From: Chryseobacterium sp. UBA6632
GTDB lineage: Bacteria > Bacteroidota > Bacteroidia > Flavobacteriales > Weeksellaceae
Assembly (NCBI GenBank): GCA_002455915.1
Contig: DKLU01000218.1
Span: forward strand, 1-15,893
Reading direction: 5' to 3'
Length of the DNA stretch: 15,893 nt
This document shows, one piece after another, positions 7,615 to 14,320 of this stretch; position 1 is the stretch's first letter, and each line of letters begins with the position of its first letter. The notes beneath the pieces were generated by a model that saw only the letters and a program-made list of their open reading frames with translations, ran no database searches and was not told the origin of the DNA. Made by a program: the position numbers and the translations under genes.

Positions 7615-8556
7615 ATGTATGAGAATAATATTGTAGACATGCATTACAATAAGCTGCAGACAGACTTCAAAGCTGAAGCTGTAGCCGTAAACCTTTTAAA
7701 GTACCATCGTGCGGTAAGCAATATATTCATTGAAAGAATTGGCATCAACGATCGTGCTTATTTAAAGGATATCAAAAGTATTTCCAGTAATTATCTAGGT
7801 TTTGATGAAGAAGTTTTTACGCTAGAAACGTATCGAGAAGGTATTTACGATTACCTTCCGGAAGGGCTTTTCCATCCACCTTCTTTAGGAACATCGCGGA
7901 AAAATGTAGAAACGGTTGTCCGCGAAATCCGTAAACAGAAAAAAGTAGAAGAAGATGCAAGAAAGTTTTTCAAGCCGTTTGAACTAGAAATATTTTTCAC
8001 CGAAATCAGCGCTTTGCTTAAAGAATTTGATTTTGATATTGCCAGCGATACCGATGCTTTACTGGAAACTGTAAGTGAACTTTGGCCTTTGGTTGATATG
8101 CTGGATAAACAGAATGCCTATATTTTTATCCATATTTTACCTTTTTTTCATCAGATAAGAGGTGATAAAAGATGGTTTGAAAGATGTATGAGCGCTTTTT
8201 TACAGGTTCCGGTAGAAGTTACTTTCGCTCCGAATGTGATTGATAATATTGAAGAAGAAGACGATTCTATGTTATTGGGCAATTCAAGATTAGGGGTAAC
8301 TTATATTCCAAGTGGAAGACATATGGATGGACAAAGAAATTGGGTCGTGAATATAGGGCCGATTCCGTATCATGAAATGAAAAAATACATTCACGGAAAC
8401 CCATTCAGAAAGATTTTACAAACTTTATATGATTATTTTTTACCCGTAAGTGTAGATGTGGAGGAAAATTTCATTACCGAAAAGCAAGAATATTCATTTG
8501 CATTAGAAGATGATGAAAGAAACGCCAACCGCCTTGGATACTCTACATTTCTGTAA
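7615..8556 (+). CDS. tssG: Type VI secretion baseplate protein TssG (subtype iii)
   Basis: From the ATG at 7615 the protein is 313 residues, soluble and without a signal peptide, matching the length of TssG (about 300-350) and not TssF (about 600). The C-terminal part has the TssG-type pattern LLGNSRLG (about 220-227), then DGQRNWVVNIGPIP (238-251), comparable to the 'LG...W..Q....+.+GPL' region of proteobacterial TssG. A YDYLPEGLFHPP segment lies near 78-89. Only the general pattern supports the name; the neighbours tssN and tssK strengthen it. TssG works in the TssF2-TssG wedge of the phage-like baseplate. An upstream in-frame TTG (7546) was not used, and the ATG at 7639 (MHYNK) is an alternative start. 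It begins a three-gene operon. Confidence 0.75.
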   Translation: MYENNIVDMHYNKLQTDFKAEAVAVNLLKYHRAVSNIFIERIGINDRAYLKDIKSISSNYLGFDEEVFTLETYREGIYDYLPEGLFHPPSLGTSRKNVETVVREIRKQKKVEEDARKFFKPFELEIFFTEISALLKEFDFDIASDTDALLETVSELWPLVDMLDKQNAYIFIHILPFFHQIRGDKRWFERCMSAFLQVPVEVTFAPNVIDNIEEEDDSMLLGNSRLGVTYIPSGRHMDGQRNWVVNIGPIPYHEMKKYIHGNPFRKILQTLYDYFLPVSVDVEENFITEKQEYSFALEDDERNANRLGYSTFL

Positions 8557-8610
8557 AATATTTTAGTATATTTACAATCACCAACAAAATATTAATTTGA
8601 AAAGAAACAA

Positions 8611-9510
8611 ATGGAAATTTCTTCAGTAAAAGGAATCTTTTTTAGGTATATTTTAATGCCTTTATTTGCAGTAATCATGATGGTAATTTTAGGAATTATC
8701 AGAAGAAATAAGCCTGCCATTAGAATCAAGACCATTATTATTTATTTTCTGCTTTGCAGTTTATGTTTGGCTATTCCCGGAATTTTTGGGTTTGCCGGGA
8801 ATCTTTTTAATCCTTATTGGTATCTAATTTCGCAGATCATTTACCTTATTTTGGGGATTATTCATGTTAATTTATTGCATCGGTTTTTCAGAAAACATAT
8901 TGATTCTCTGGGAATGAGTATTTTGTTTGAATCCATCCTTTCCATAACCTGTATTGCTTTCGGAGGCTATCTTTTCTATCTTATTTTTGAATGGATGAGC
9001 AGAGGAATGGGATATCCGATCATGGCAGCAACAAGCATGCTGATTTTTCTGGTTCCGATGTTTTTTTACTATTGCTATATTCAGTTTATCAGCATTCCGT
9101 TTGATATTTACAAAACTTGGAGATATTCTCCGGATCAGAAATTGCCCGATTTTGAAGGGGCAGATTTCGACCGTTTAATGGTTTTGAATGTTGAATTAAG
9201 CAAAAACCTTGAAGATGCAAACCGATTCAGAATTAAAGCCAAAACATTACCAACAGGCGTTACTTTCGGAGATTGGTTTTACAGAGTGGTAGACGATTAT
9301 AATCATAAAAACCCCAATTCGGTGATTCATCTTTCGGATCAAGAAAGGGAACCTTATTACTGGATTTTTTATACCAAAAAATCATTTTTCAGCTTTAGAA
9401 AATATATAGATTTTGATCAGGATATTTCAACAAACGGCATTTCAGAAAATGAAGTGGTGATTTGTAAAAGAGTGATCCAGCACGAAGAAGAAGGAGTAAG
9501 AAAACCATAA
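8611..9510 (+). CDS. tssN: Type VI secretion membrane protein TssN (Bacteroidetes-specific)
   Basis: The 299-residue protein has about five membrane segments in its first half (roughly 11-30, 40-62, 68-90, 103-127, 134-163) and a hydrophilic C-terminal domain (about 165-299, containing YSPDQKLPDFEGADFDRL), presumably cytoplasmic. This topology and its place between TssG- and TssK-like genes fit TssN. TssN is one of the components specific to subtype iii systems, which lack the proteobacterial TssJ-TssL-TssM membrane complex. TssN may therefore help anchor the machine, although its exact job is not settled as far as I know. It lies 54 bp after tssG and 25 bp before tssK. Confidence 0.75.
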   Translation: MEISSVKGIFFRYILMPLFAVIMMVILGIIRRNKPAIRIKTIIIYFLLCSLCLAIPGIFGFAGNLFNPYWYLISQIIYLILGIIHVNLLHRFFRKHIDSLGMSILFESILSITCIAFGGYLFYLIFEWMSRGMGYPIMAATSMLIFLVPMFFYYCYIQFISIPFDIYKTWRYSPDQKLPDFEGADFDRLMVLNVELSKNLEDANRFRIKAKTLPTGVTFGDWFYRVVDDYNHKNPNSVIHLSDQEREPYYWIFYTKKSFFSFRKYIDFDQDISTNGISENEVVICKRVIQHEEEGVRKP

Positions 9511-9535
9511 AATCACACAACAAAAAATATTTACT

Positions 9536-10675
9536 ATGATACAGCCCATTAAACATTTTGCCATCAATTGGGTAGACGGGATGAAGGTTTCCCAGCGACA
9601 CCTGAACGATCAGGATAATTTTTTAATTGATACCATCAGAGATTCTAATTCATTAGGAATTACCACATACAATTACGGACTTTTACCTCTTTCGCAAGAG
9701 TTTACAGACCGAACGATATTTGATGTTCATAATACCGCAACCAATGATGTTCAGCTCGTTATAAAGCATTGCAGCGCAGTTACTTTGGCAGGCTACAGAA
9801 TTGAACTGAACGATAGGAGAGTGAGTGTAAAGTCTTTGGCTAAATCGATGCATGAAGAACAGGCCGACGGGGATTATTATATTTTAATTTCGGTCAATCC
9901 GTTTGATAAAGTGCCTTTCGGAGATATCGATCCTGAGGAAATTCCGCCACGTCATCCGAATGCTCAGCCCAATCATCATATTGAATTGCTTCCCGTAACT
10001 TCTCTGAACAGCAGTTATTCCGGAGGTAATTATCTGATTATCGGAAAGGTAGATTTAAAAGGCAATATTGCTCAGGTAGATTCAAATTTTATTCCGCCTT
10101 GTACTTCGATTCAGAGTCATCCGGCATTGCTTGATTACTACAATAATTTTGCAAAATCGATTGGAAATTTGCAGCAATATGCTTTCAAAATCATTCAGAA
10201 GGCTTCACACAAAAATCAAAATACGGCTTTGGCACAAAACGTTAAGTTTTTGTGTAATACATTGGTGACAACTTTTGGAGATATGTATTTCCAGTTCAGA
10301 AATATTACGCCTTATCAACCGCCTGTATTTTTGATCGAATCTTTTGCCAAACTGGCACTTCGCTTATACAATTCCACTCAAGTTTTGATTCCAGCAGAAT
10401 TAGAAGAAATGTTGAATTATAGTTTAGAATGGAGCGAGATTGCACCTCATACGTTACTGAATCAGCTTTCTATTGTCGCTGAAACCAATTACGATCATCA
10501 TAATTGTGGCGAGCCACTTTTATATATTCAGCAGATGTTGAGAAGTTTAGAAATCATTTTCTCTAAACTGAGCGAATTGGATTATATCGGTCAGCGAAAA
10601 GAAAATATCATTGTTAATGAACAGGAAGTTTCAAACAATAACAATCCTAAGAGAGGTTGGAGTGTTTTAGACTAA
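9536..10675 (+). CDS. tssK: Type VI secretion baseplate connector TssK (subtype iii)
   Basis: The 379-residue protein starts with IQPIKHFAINWVDGM followed by VSQRHLNDQDNF. This is the TssK N-terminal signature (W12, DGM 14-16, H22, then QDNF), equivalent to 'VxWxEGMxLxPQHFQQQ' in proteobacteria. The rest is a soluble alpha/beta protein with a helical C-terminal half, shorter than the roughly 445 residues of proteobacterial TssK. TssK normally joins the baseplate to the membrane complex; with TssL and TssM absent from this subtype, its partner here is probably TssN or another subtype-specific protein (inference). It is the last gene of the operon and is followed by a strong terminator. Confidence 0.85.
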   Translation: MIQPIKHFAINWVDGMKVSQRHLNDQDNFLIDTIRDSNSLGITTYNYGLLPLSQEFTDRTIFDVHNTATNDVQLVIKHCSAVTLAGYRIELNDRRVSVKSLAKSMHEEQADGDYYILISVNPFDKVPFGDIDPEEIPPRHPNAQPNHHIELLPVTSLNSSYSGGNYLIIGKVDLKGNIAQVDSNFIPPCTSIQSHPALLDYYNNFAKSIGNLQQYAFKIIQKASHKNQNTALAQNVKFLCNTLVTTFGDMYFQFRNITPYQPPVFLIESFAKLALRLYNSTQVLIPAELEEMLNYSLEWSEIAPHTLLNQLSIVAETNYDHHNCGEPLLYIQQMLRSLEIIFSKLSELDYIGQRKENIIVNEQEVSNNNNPKRGWSVLD

Positions 10676-10696
10676 AAAATAATTTTTGAAAAATAT

Positions 10697-10724
10697 AAAT
10701 CCCGATACGCAATATTCGGGATTT
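10697..10724 (+). terminator. Rho-independent terminator after tssK
   Basis: AAATCCCGA (10697-10705) pairs perfectly with TCGGGATTT (10716-10724) around a 10-nt loop, and the stem runs into a T-tract (ATTTTTTG). It starts 21 bp after the tssK stop, so the tss operon ends here and no further T6SS gene is co-transcribed. Confidence 0.85.
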
Positions 10725-10813
10725 TTTGTATAAAATTGTTTTAAAATATAGCTCGCAGCTTTTGTAGATTTTTTATATCAAATTGATTGTCATAAAATAA
10801 CTAAAAGATCTGC

Positions 10814-10821
10814 TTAATTTG
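10814..10821 (+). promoter_or_regulatory. Near-consensus -7 box for the class V PLP enzyme
   Basis: TTAATTTG differs from TAnnTTTG in one base and lies 30 bp before the ATG at 10852. It contains the TTG at 10819 that begins the longest open frame, an argument for using the ATG instead. Confidence 0.35.
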
Positions 10822-10851
10822 CAAAATCCGCGAGAGAAAAAAATCATAAAA

Positions 10852-12030
10852 ATGAACTTAGATAAAATAAGACAAGACATCAGAGGGTTGGAAGACGGGA
10901 AAATATTTCTAAACAATGCGGGTTCTTCATTAATGCCTAAAGTTGTTGTCGATTCAATGATTGATTATTTACAGCAGGAAGAGCAAACGGGAGGATATGT
11001 TGTTGCAGTAAAAAATGAAGCGCTTTTGGAAGAATTTTATGAAGAAACAGCTAAACTGATCAATGCTAAATCTTCAAATATTGCTTTTGCAACAAGCGCT
11101 ACGGATGCTTATGCAAAGGCTTTGTCGAGCATCATTTTCAACGAAGGAGATGTTATTATTACTACTGTTGATGATTATATTTCTAACCAAATCACATTTA
11201 TTTCTCTTCAGAAAAAATTAAATGTAAAAATCGTCAGAACGAAAAATCTTTCAGATAATGAACTGGATTTGGAAGATCTTGAAAATTTAATTAAAAAACA
11301 TCAGCCTATATTAGTCGCTGTTACACATATTCCTACCAATTCCGGATTGATTCAGAATGTGGAAGCGGTCGGAAAAATTTGTAAGCAATATGATGTTTTA
11401 TATTTGGTTGATGCTTGCCAATCTGTTGGTCAAATGGAGGTTGATATCGAAAAAATAGGTTGTGATTTCCTTACAGCAACTGGCCGAAAATTTATGAGAG
11501 GTCCTAGAGGAACGGGATTTTTATATGTTTCAGACAAAGTTTTGGAGCAAAATTATGCCCCTTTATTATTGGATATGAGAGGTGCTCATTGGTCTGAATT
11601 TGATGATTATGAATTGTTTAAAACTGCAAAAAGATTTGAACATTGGGAAATATCTTACGCTTCACTGTTTGGTTTTACGCAGGCGATAAAGTATGCAAAC
11701 CAAATTGGTTTAGAACAAATTGAAAATTATAATAAAAATTTGTCGGAAAAACTAAGAAATAATCTTAGAGAAAGTGGTTTCCAGATTTGGGATCTGGGAA
11801 ATCATTTAAGCAGTATTATTACTTTTTCTGGACCCGACGGAAATTTAGAAAACATCCAAAAAGTGTTGAAAGAAAATAATATATTCTTTTCGGTAACTTA
11901 TAAAAATTCAGCATTAATTGATTTTACCAATAAAAATATTAATGGAATCGTACGATTGTCTCCACATTATTTTAATACGATAGACGAGATTGAAAAAGTT
12001 TCTGAAATTTTGAGAAACAGCTTAAAATAA
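10852..12030 (+). CDS. Class V aminotransferase-fold PLP enzyme, EgtE-like, no catalytic Cys
   Basis: The 392-residue fold-type I PLP enzyme starts MNLDKIRQ. Marks are FLNNAGSSLMP (19-29), TGGYVVAV (46-53), ATSATDAYAKAL (80-91), HIPTNSG (159-165), LVDACQSVGQ (185-194) with D187, the PLP lysine K213 in TGRKFMRGPRGTGF, and VRLSPHYFNT near the C-terminus. It resembles cysteine desulfurases but seems to lack both the His pair (the site reads DDYISN, 107-112) and the mobile-loop Cys. The GGYV and RKFxxGPRG pattern recalls EgtE (hercynylcysteine sulfoxide lyase) and related C-S lyases and epimerases as I remember them. No egtB or egtD is nearby, so ergothioneine synthesis is not supported. The substrate is unknown. 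It may form a functional pair with the regulator/exporter genes beyond. Confidence 0.8.
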   Translation: MNLDKIRQDIRGLEDGKIFLNNAGSSLMPKVVVDSMIDYLQQEEQTGGYVVAVKNEALLEEFYEETAKLINAKSSNIAFATSATDAYAKALSSIIFNEGDVIITTVDDYISNQITFISLQKKLNVKIVRTKNLSDNELDLEDLENLIKKHQPILVAVTHIPTNSGLIQNVEAVGKICKQYDVLYLVDACQSVGQMEVDIEKIGCDFLTATGRKFMRGPRGTGFLYVSDKVLEQNYAPLLLDMRGAHWSEFDDYELFKTAKRFEHWEISYASLFGFTQAIKYANQIGLEQIENYNKNLSEKLRNNLRESGFQIWDLGNHLSSIITFSGPDGNLENIQKVLKENNIFFSVTYKNSALIDFTNKNINGIVRLSPHYFNTIDEIEKVSEILRNSLK

Positions 12031-12037
12031 ATTTTTG

Positions 12038-12072
12038 AATCAAACCATTAATGTAATTTTAATGGTTTGATT
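12038..12072. terminator. Bidirectional terminator between the PLP enzyme and Lrp genes
   Basis: AATCAAACCATTAA (12038-12051) and TTAATGGTTTGATT (12059-12072) form a perfect 14-bp stem with a 7-nt loop. It begins 8 bp after the plus-strand stop, and its right arm reaches into the stop codon of the minus-strand Lrp gene. Flanking A/T tracts on both sides allow it to end both convergent transcripts. Confidence 0.8.
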
Positions 12073-12554
12073 TATTCCAACTGAGAAAGAATATGCAACG
12101 GAATTTCTAAATTCGATTTTATCGTATCCATAGAAACCAATGTCCTGAAATGCTTAATATTTTCATTGCTGTAAAATATTTTGCGTGTAAGCTGTTCATA
12201 ATCTTTCATTGAAGGAACAATAATAACCAGCATAAAATCAGATTCTCCCGTCACATAATAACATTGCTGAACTTCAGGTGTAGCATTGAAAACTTGTCTT
12301 GCTTGGTCAATAAGATCAATTTTATCACTTTCAAGAAAAATTTCAACTAAAAGAGTTATAGAATATTTAATTTTTTCTGTATCAATAACTGAAACATCAG
12401 CTTTAATAATTCCGGTTTCCCGCATTTTTTTTATTCGCCTTTGAACAGCAGCAGCAGATAATCCGATCTTATCTCCAATATCTCTTTGCGGAGTCATATT
12501 GTCTTTTTGAAGGATTTCAAGAATCAAAACATCCAAGTGATCTAAATTTTTCAT
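12072..12554 (-). CDS. Lrp/AsnC-family transcriptional regulator
   Basis: From the ATG at 12554 the protein is 160 residues, typical of the family. The N-terminal helix-turn-helix covers LDHLDVLILEILQ to about residue 55, with the recognition helix in SAAAVQRRIKKMRETG. The C-terminal RAM ligand-binding domain includes VQQCYYVTGESDFMLVIIV (about 95-113). These proteins bind DNA as dimers or octamers and sense amino acids. The gene is divergent from an EamA-type exporter, an arrangement common for Lrp-type control of amino-acid export. A TTG two codons upstream (12560) is less likely as start. Confidence 0.93.
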   Translation of the reverse strand: MKNLDHLDVLILEILQKDNMTPQRDIGDKIGLSAAAVQRRIKKMRETGIIKADVSVIDTEKIKYSITLLVEIFLESDKIDLIDQARQVFNATPEVQQCYYVTGESDFMLVIIVPSMKDYEQLTRKIFYSNENIKHFRTLVSMDTIKSNLEIPLHILSQLE

Positions 12555-12596
12555 TCGCAATTATGTTTAATAATGAAACAAAATTGCAAATTATTA
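12549..12596. promoter_or_regulatory. Candidate Lrp operator region in the lrp/eamA gap
   Basis: Two dyads interleave here: TTTCATT (12549-12555) with AATGAAA (12572-12578), and TAATAAT (12568-12574) with ATTATTA (12590-12596). A+T-rich, degenerate, phased dyads suit Lrp/AsnC proteins, and the position between the divergent genes fits autoregulation plus exporter control. The base composition makes chance dyads likely. Confidence 0.3.
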
Positions 12597-12620
12597 CCCA
12601 AATTTCATTAAAAAGCAACC

Positions 12621-12628
12621 TATTTTTG
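12621..12628 (+). promoter_or_regulatory. Bacteroidetes -7 box for the EamA exporter gene
   Basis: TATTTTTG is an exact TAnnTTTG match 30 bp upstream of the ATG at 12659. It lies downstream of the longer-frame ATG at 12563, which supports the later start. Confidence 0.5.
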
Positions 12629-12658
12629 ATGCATTTTTGCAAAACAATTATCAAGTTT

Positions 12659-13552
12659 ATGCAGACGAATATTTTAAAAGGTTTCTTATTAGCTGTTTTA
12701 GCCGCTTTACTTTGGGGAGTTTCCGGAACATTCGGACAGTTTTTATTTCAACAGAGGGGAATAAATATTGAATGGATGATCACCATGCGAATGCTGATTT
12801 CTGGATTTTGTTTACTACTATTTGCAAAGTTTAGTGAAAAGCAAAACTTATTTGAAATCTGGAAAAATAAAAAAGATACAATTCAGTTAATTATTTTCAG
12901 TATTGCAGGAATGCTTGCGGTTCAATATACTTATTTTGCAGCAATAAAACATTCAAATGCTGCTACAGCAACAGTTTTACAATACTCAGGACCGGTGATG
13001 ATTGCTATTTATTTAGCTTTTAAAAATAAAAAATTGCCCGTATTTTTAGAGATGATTGCCATAATTTCAGCCGTTGCAGGTACAGTTTTATTGGTTACCC
13101 ATGGAAATCTCAGCAGTCTTTCAATCTCCCTTACCGCATTATTATTTGGTATCGCTTCAGCGGTGGCGTTGGCAATTTACACTTTACAACCCGTCAAATT
13201 ATTGTCAAAATACAAACCTTCACTCATCATCGGATGGGGAATGTTCTGCGGCGGTTTTGTCTTCAGTTTTGTGAAAGCTCCTTGGGTTATTGATGGGATT
13301 TGGGACGTGCAAACCTATTGGTACACGATATTTATTGTGATCTTTGGAACTCTCGTGCCTTTTTATGCTTATCTTCAGGCAGTTCAGATCATTGGCGGAC
13401 AAAAAACAAGTCTTTTGGCTTCTGTAGAACCTTTATCTGCAACGGTTTTAGCGGTTCTTTGGCTCAATGTTTCTTTCACAACCATAGATTGGATCGGAAG
13501 TATTTTCATTATTTCCACCGTATTTTTGTTGAGTAAAAAACAAAGAAAGTGA
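12659..13552 (+). CDS. EamA-family (DMT superfamily) transporter, probable metabolite exporter
   Basis: From the ATG at 12659 (MQTNILKGF) the protein is 297 residues, the usual length for a two-EamA-domain, 10-helix DMT transporter. The first helix has the family pattern LLAVLAALLWGVSGTFG. The first repeat ends near residue 150, where the helix VAGTVLLVTHG lies. The second repeat carries AIYTL, GTLVPFYAYLQAVQIIGGQK and SVEPLSATVLAVLWL, the last being the conserved 'EP' helix. The C-terminus is basic (SKKQRK). Members include exporters of amino acids and related compounds (RhtA, YdcZ-like), and the divergent Lrp regulator points to an amino acid or derivative as substrate. The exact cargo cannot be told. 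An extension to an ATG at 12563 adds 32 residues not typical of the family. Confidence 0.9.
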   Translation: MQTNILKGFLLAVLAALLWGVSGTFGQFLFQQRGINIEWMITMRMLISGFCLLLFAKFSEKQNLFEIWKNKKDTIQLIIFSIAGMLAVQYTYFAAIKHSNAATATVLQYSGPVMIAIYLAFKNKKLPVFLEMIAIISAVAGTVLLVTHGNLSSLSISLTALLFGIASAVALAIYTLQPVKLLSKYKPSLIIGWGMFCGGFVFSFVKAPWVIDGIWDVQTYWYTIFIVIFGTLVPFYAYLQAVQIIGGQKTSLLASVEPLSATVLAVLWLNVSFTTIDWIGSIFIISTVFLLSKKQRK

Positions 13553-13581
13553 AAGAAGTTACTGAAAAAATTTAGTGAAGT

Positions 13582-14235
13582 TTATTTTTTAACCAATATT
13601 TTTTCTGTCGCTTTTTTGCTTAAAACTTCCTGTTTTCCATCAACTTCCACCGTAATAGATTTGTCGAAGTTTTCTATTTTAACGATCTTAATTTTCTTAT
13701 TCAGCAGTAAATTTCTTTCCGTTAAATAATTTAAAAAAGCATCATCAGACAGCGTGACAGAAGCAAAAATAACGGTTTCGTTCAGTTCACAGGTACTTAA
13801 TTTTTGAAGATCCTGGGCAATAATATTTCCGTCTTTATCAGGAATAGGTTCGCCATGAGGGTCAAATTTCGGATGATCAAGAATTTCATCCATCTTATCA
13901 AAGAAAATAGTGGAGTGTACGTGTTCCAGCTGTTCCGCAATTTCATGTACATTTTCCCAGCCGAAATTCATTTTTTTCACCAAAAACATCTCGGTTAATC
14001 GGTGCTTTCTTACAACCAAAGCTGCTTCTCGTCTTCCTTTTTCGGTGACAATCAGAGGTTTATAGGTTTCGTAAACCACCCAGCCTTTGTCTGCAAATTT
14101 CTTCATCATATTATTAACGCTCGGCATTTTTACGGATAAAAATTTACTGAGTTCGTTAATTGTTACCTTACTTTCATTGTCTACCAAATGAAACAGAGCC
14201 TTAAGATAGTTTTCTTCTGTTAATGTTGTTTTCAA
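13582..14235 (-). CDS. DtxR/MntR-family metal-dependent transcriptional repressor
   Basis: The 217-residue protein has an N-terminal winged helix (about 5-75, with TINELSKFLSVKMPSVNNMMKKF), a metal-binding dimerisation domain (about 76-140) and a C-terminal SH3/FeoA-like domain (about 145-217). Metal ligands seen are H78 (VRKHRL) and E101, E104 and H105 (AEQLEHVH), matching MntR H77, E99, E102 and H103 in spacing. HPKFDPHGEPIP (121-132) is the usual family turn. The N-terminal ligands of MntR (D8, E11) seem replaced by N9 and K12 in ENYLKA, so metal choice may differ. The only start that keeps the helix-turn-helix is a TTG at 14235. It is divergent from the threonine aldolase. Mn or Fe as the sensed metal is undecided. 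Confidence 0.9.
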   Translation of the reverse strand: MKTTLTEENYLKALFHLVDNESKVTINELSKFLSVKMPSVNNMMKKFADKGWVVYETYKPLIVTEKGRREAALVVRKHRLTEMFLVKKMNFGWENVHEIAEQLEHVHSTIFFDKMDEILDHPKFDPHGEPIPDKDGNIIAQDLQKLSTCELNETVIFASVTLSDDAFLNYLTERNLLLNKKIKIVKIENFDKSITVEVDGKQEVLSKKATEKILVKK

Positions 14236-14238
14236 AAT

Positions 14239-14266
14239 GTTAGATGATTTTCATTACAAATCTAAC
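14239..14266. promoter_or_regulatory. Dyad overlapping the DtxR-type gene promoter, probable operator
   Basis: GTTAGAT (14239-14245) and ATCTAAC (14260-14266) form a perfect 7-bp inverted repeat over 28 bp. It covers the -7 box and the expected transcription start of the minus-strand repressor gene. DtxR-family operators are long dyads with TTAG/CTAA-type ends, so autorepression is a good reading. Confidence 0.5.
14257..14264 (-). promoter_or_regulatory. Bacteroidetes -7 box for the DtxR-type gene
   Basis: On the minus strand this reads TAGATTTG, an exact TAnnTTTG match 21 bp upstream of the TTG start. It lies within the GTTAGAT/ATCTAAC dyad, so a bound repressor would block it. Confidence 0.55.
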
Positions 14267-14320
14267 AAAATAATATGAATAATCTGCTCTTGTTATTTTA
14301 AGTTTTTTTAATTTTACAGT

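Noticed and set aside
12563..12658. N-terminal extension of the EamA gene from an upstream ATG
   Set aside because: It adds 32 residues before the normal first helix of the family, and an exact -7 box lies inside it at 12621-12628.
13553..13581. Terminator between the EamA and DtxR-type genes
   Set aside because: The 29-bp convergent gap has only a poorly paired dyad (AAGTTACT with AGTGAAGTT) and mismatches leave no stable stem.
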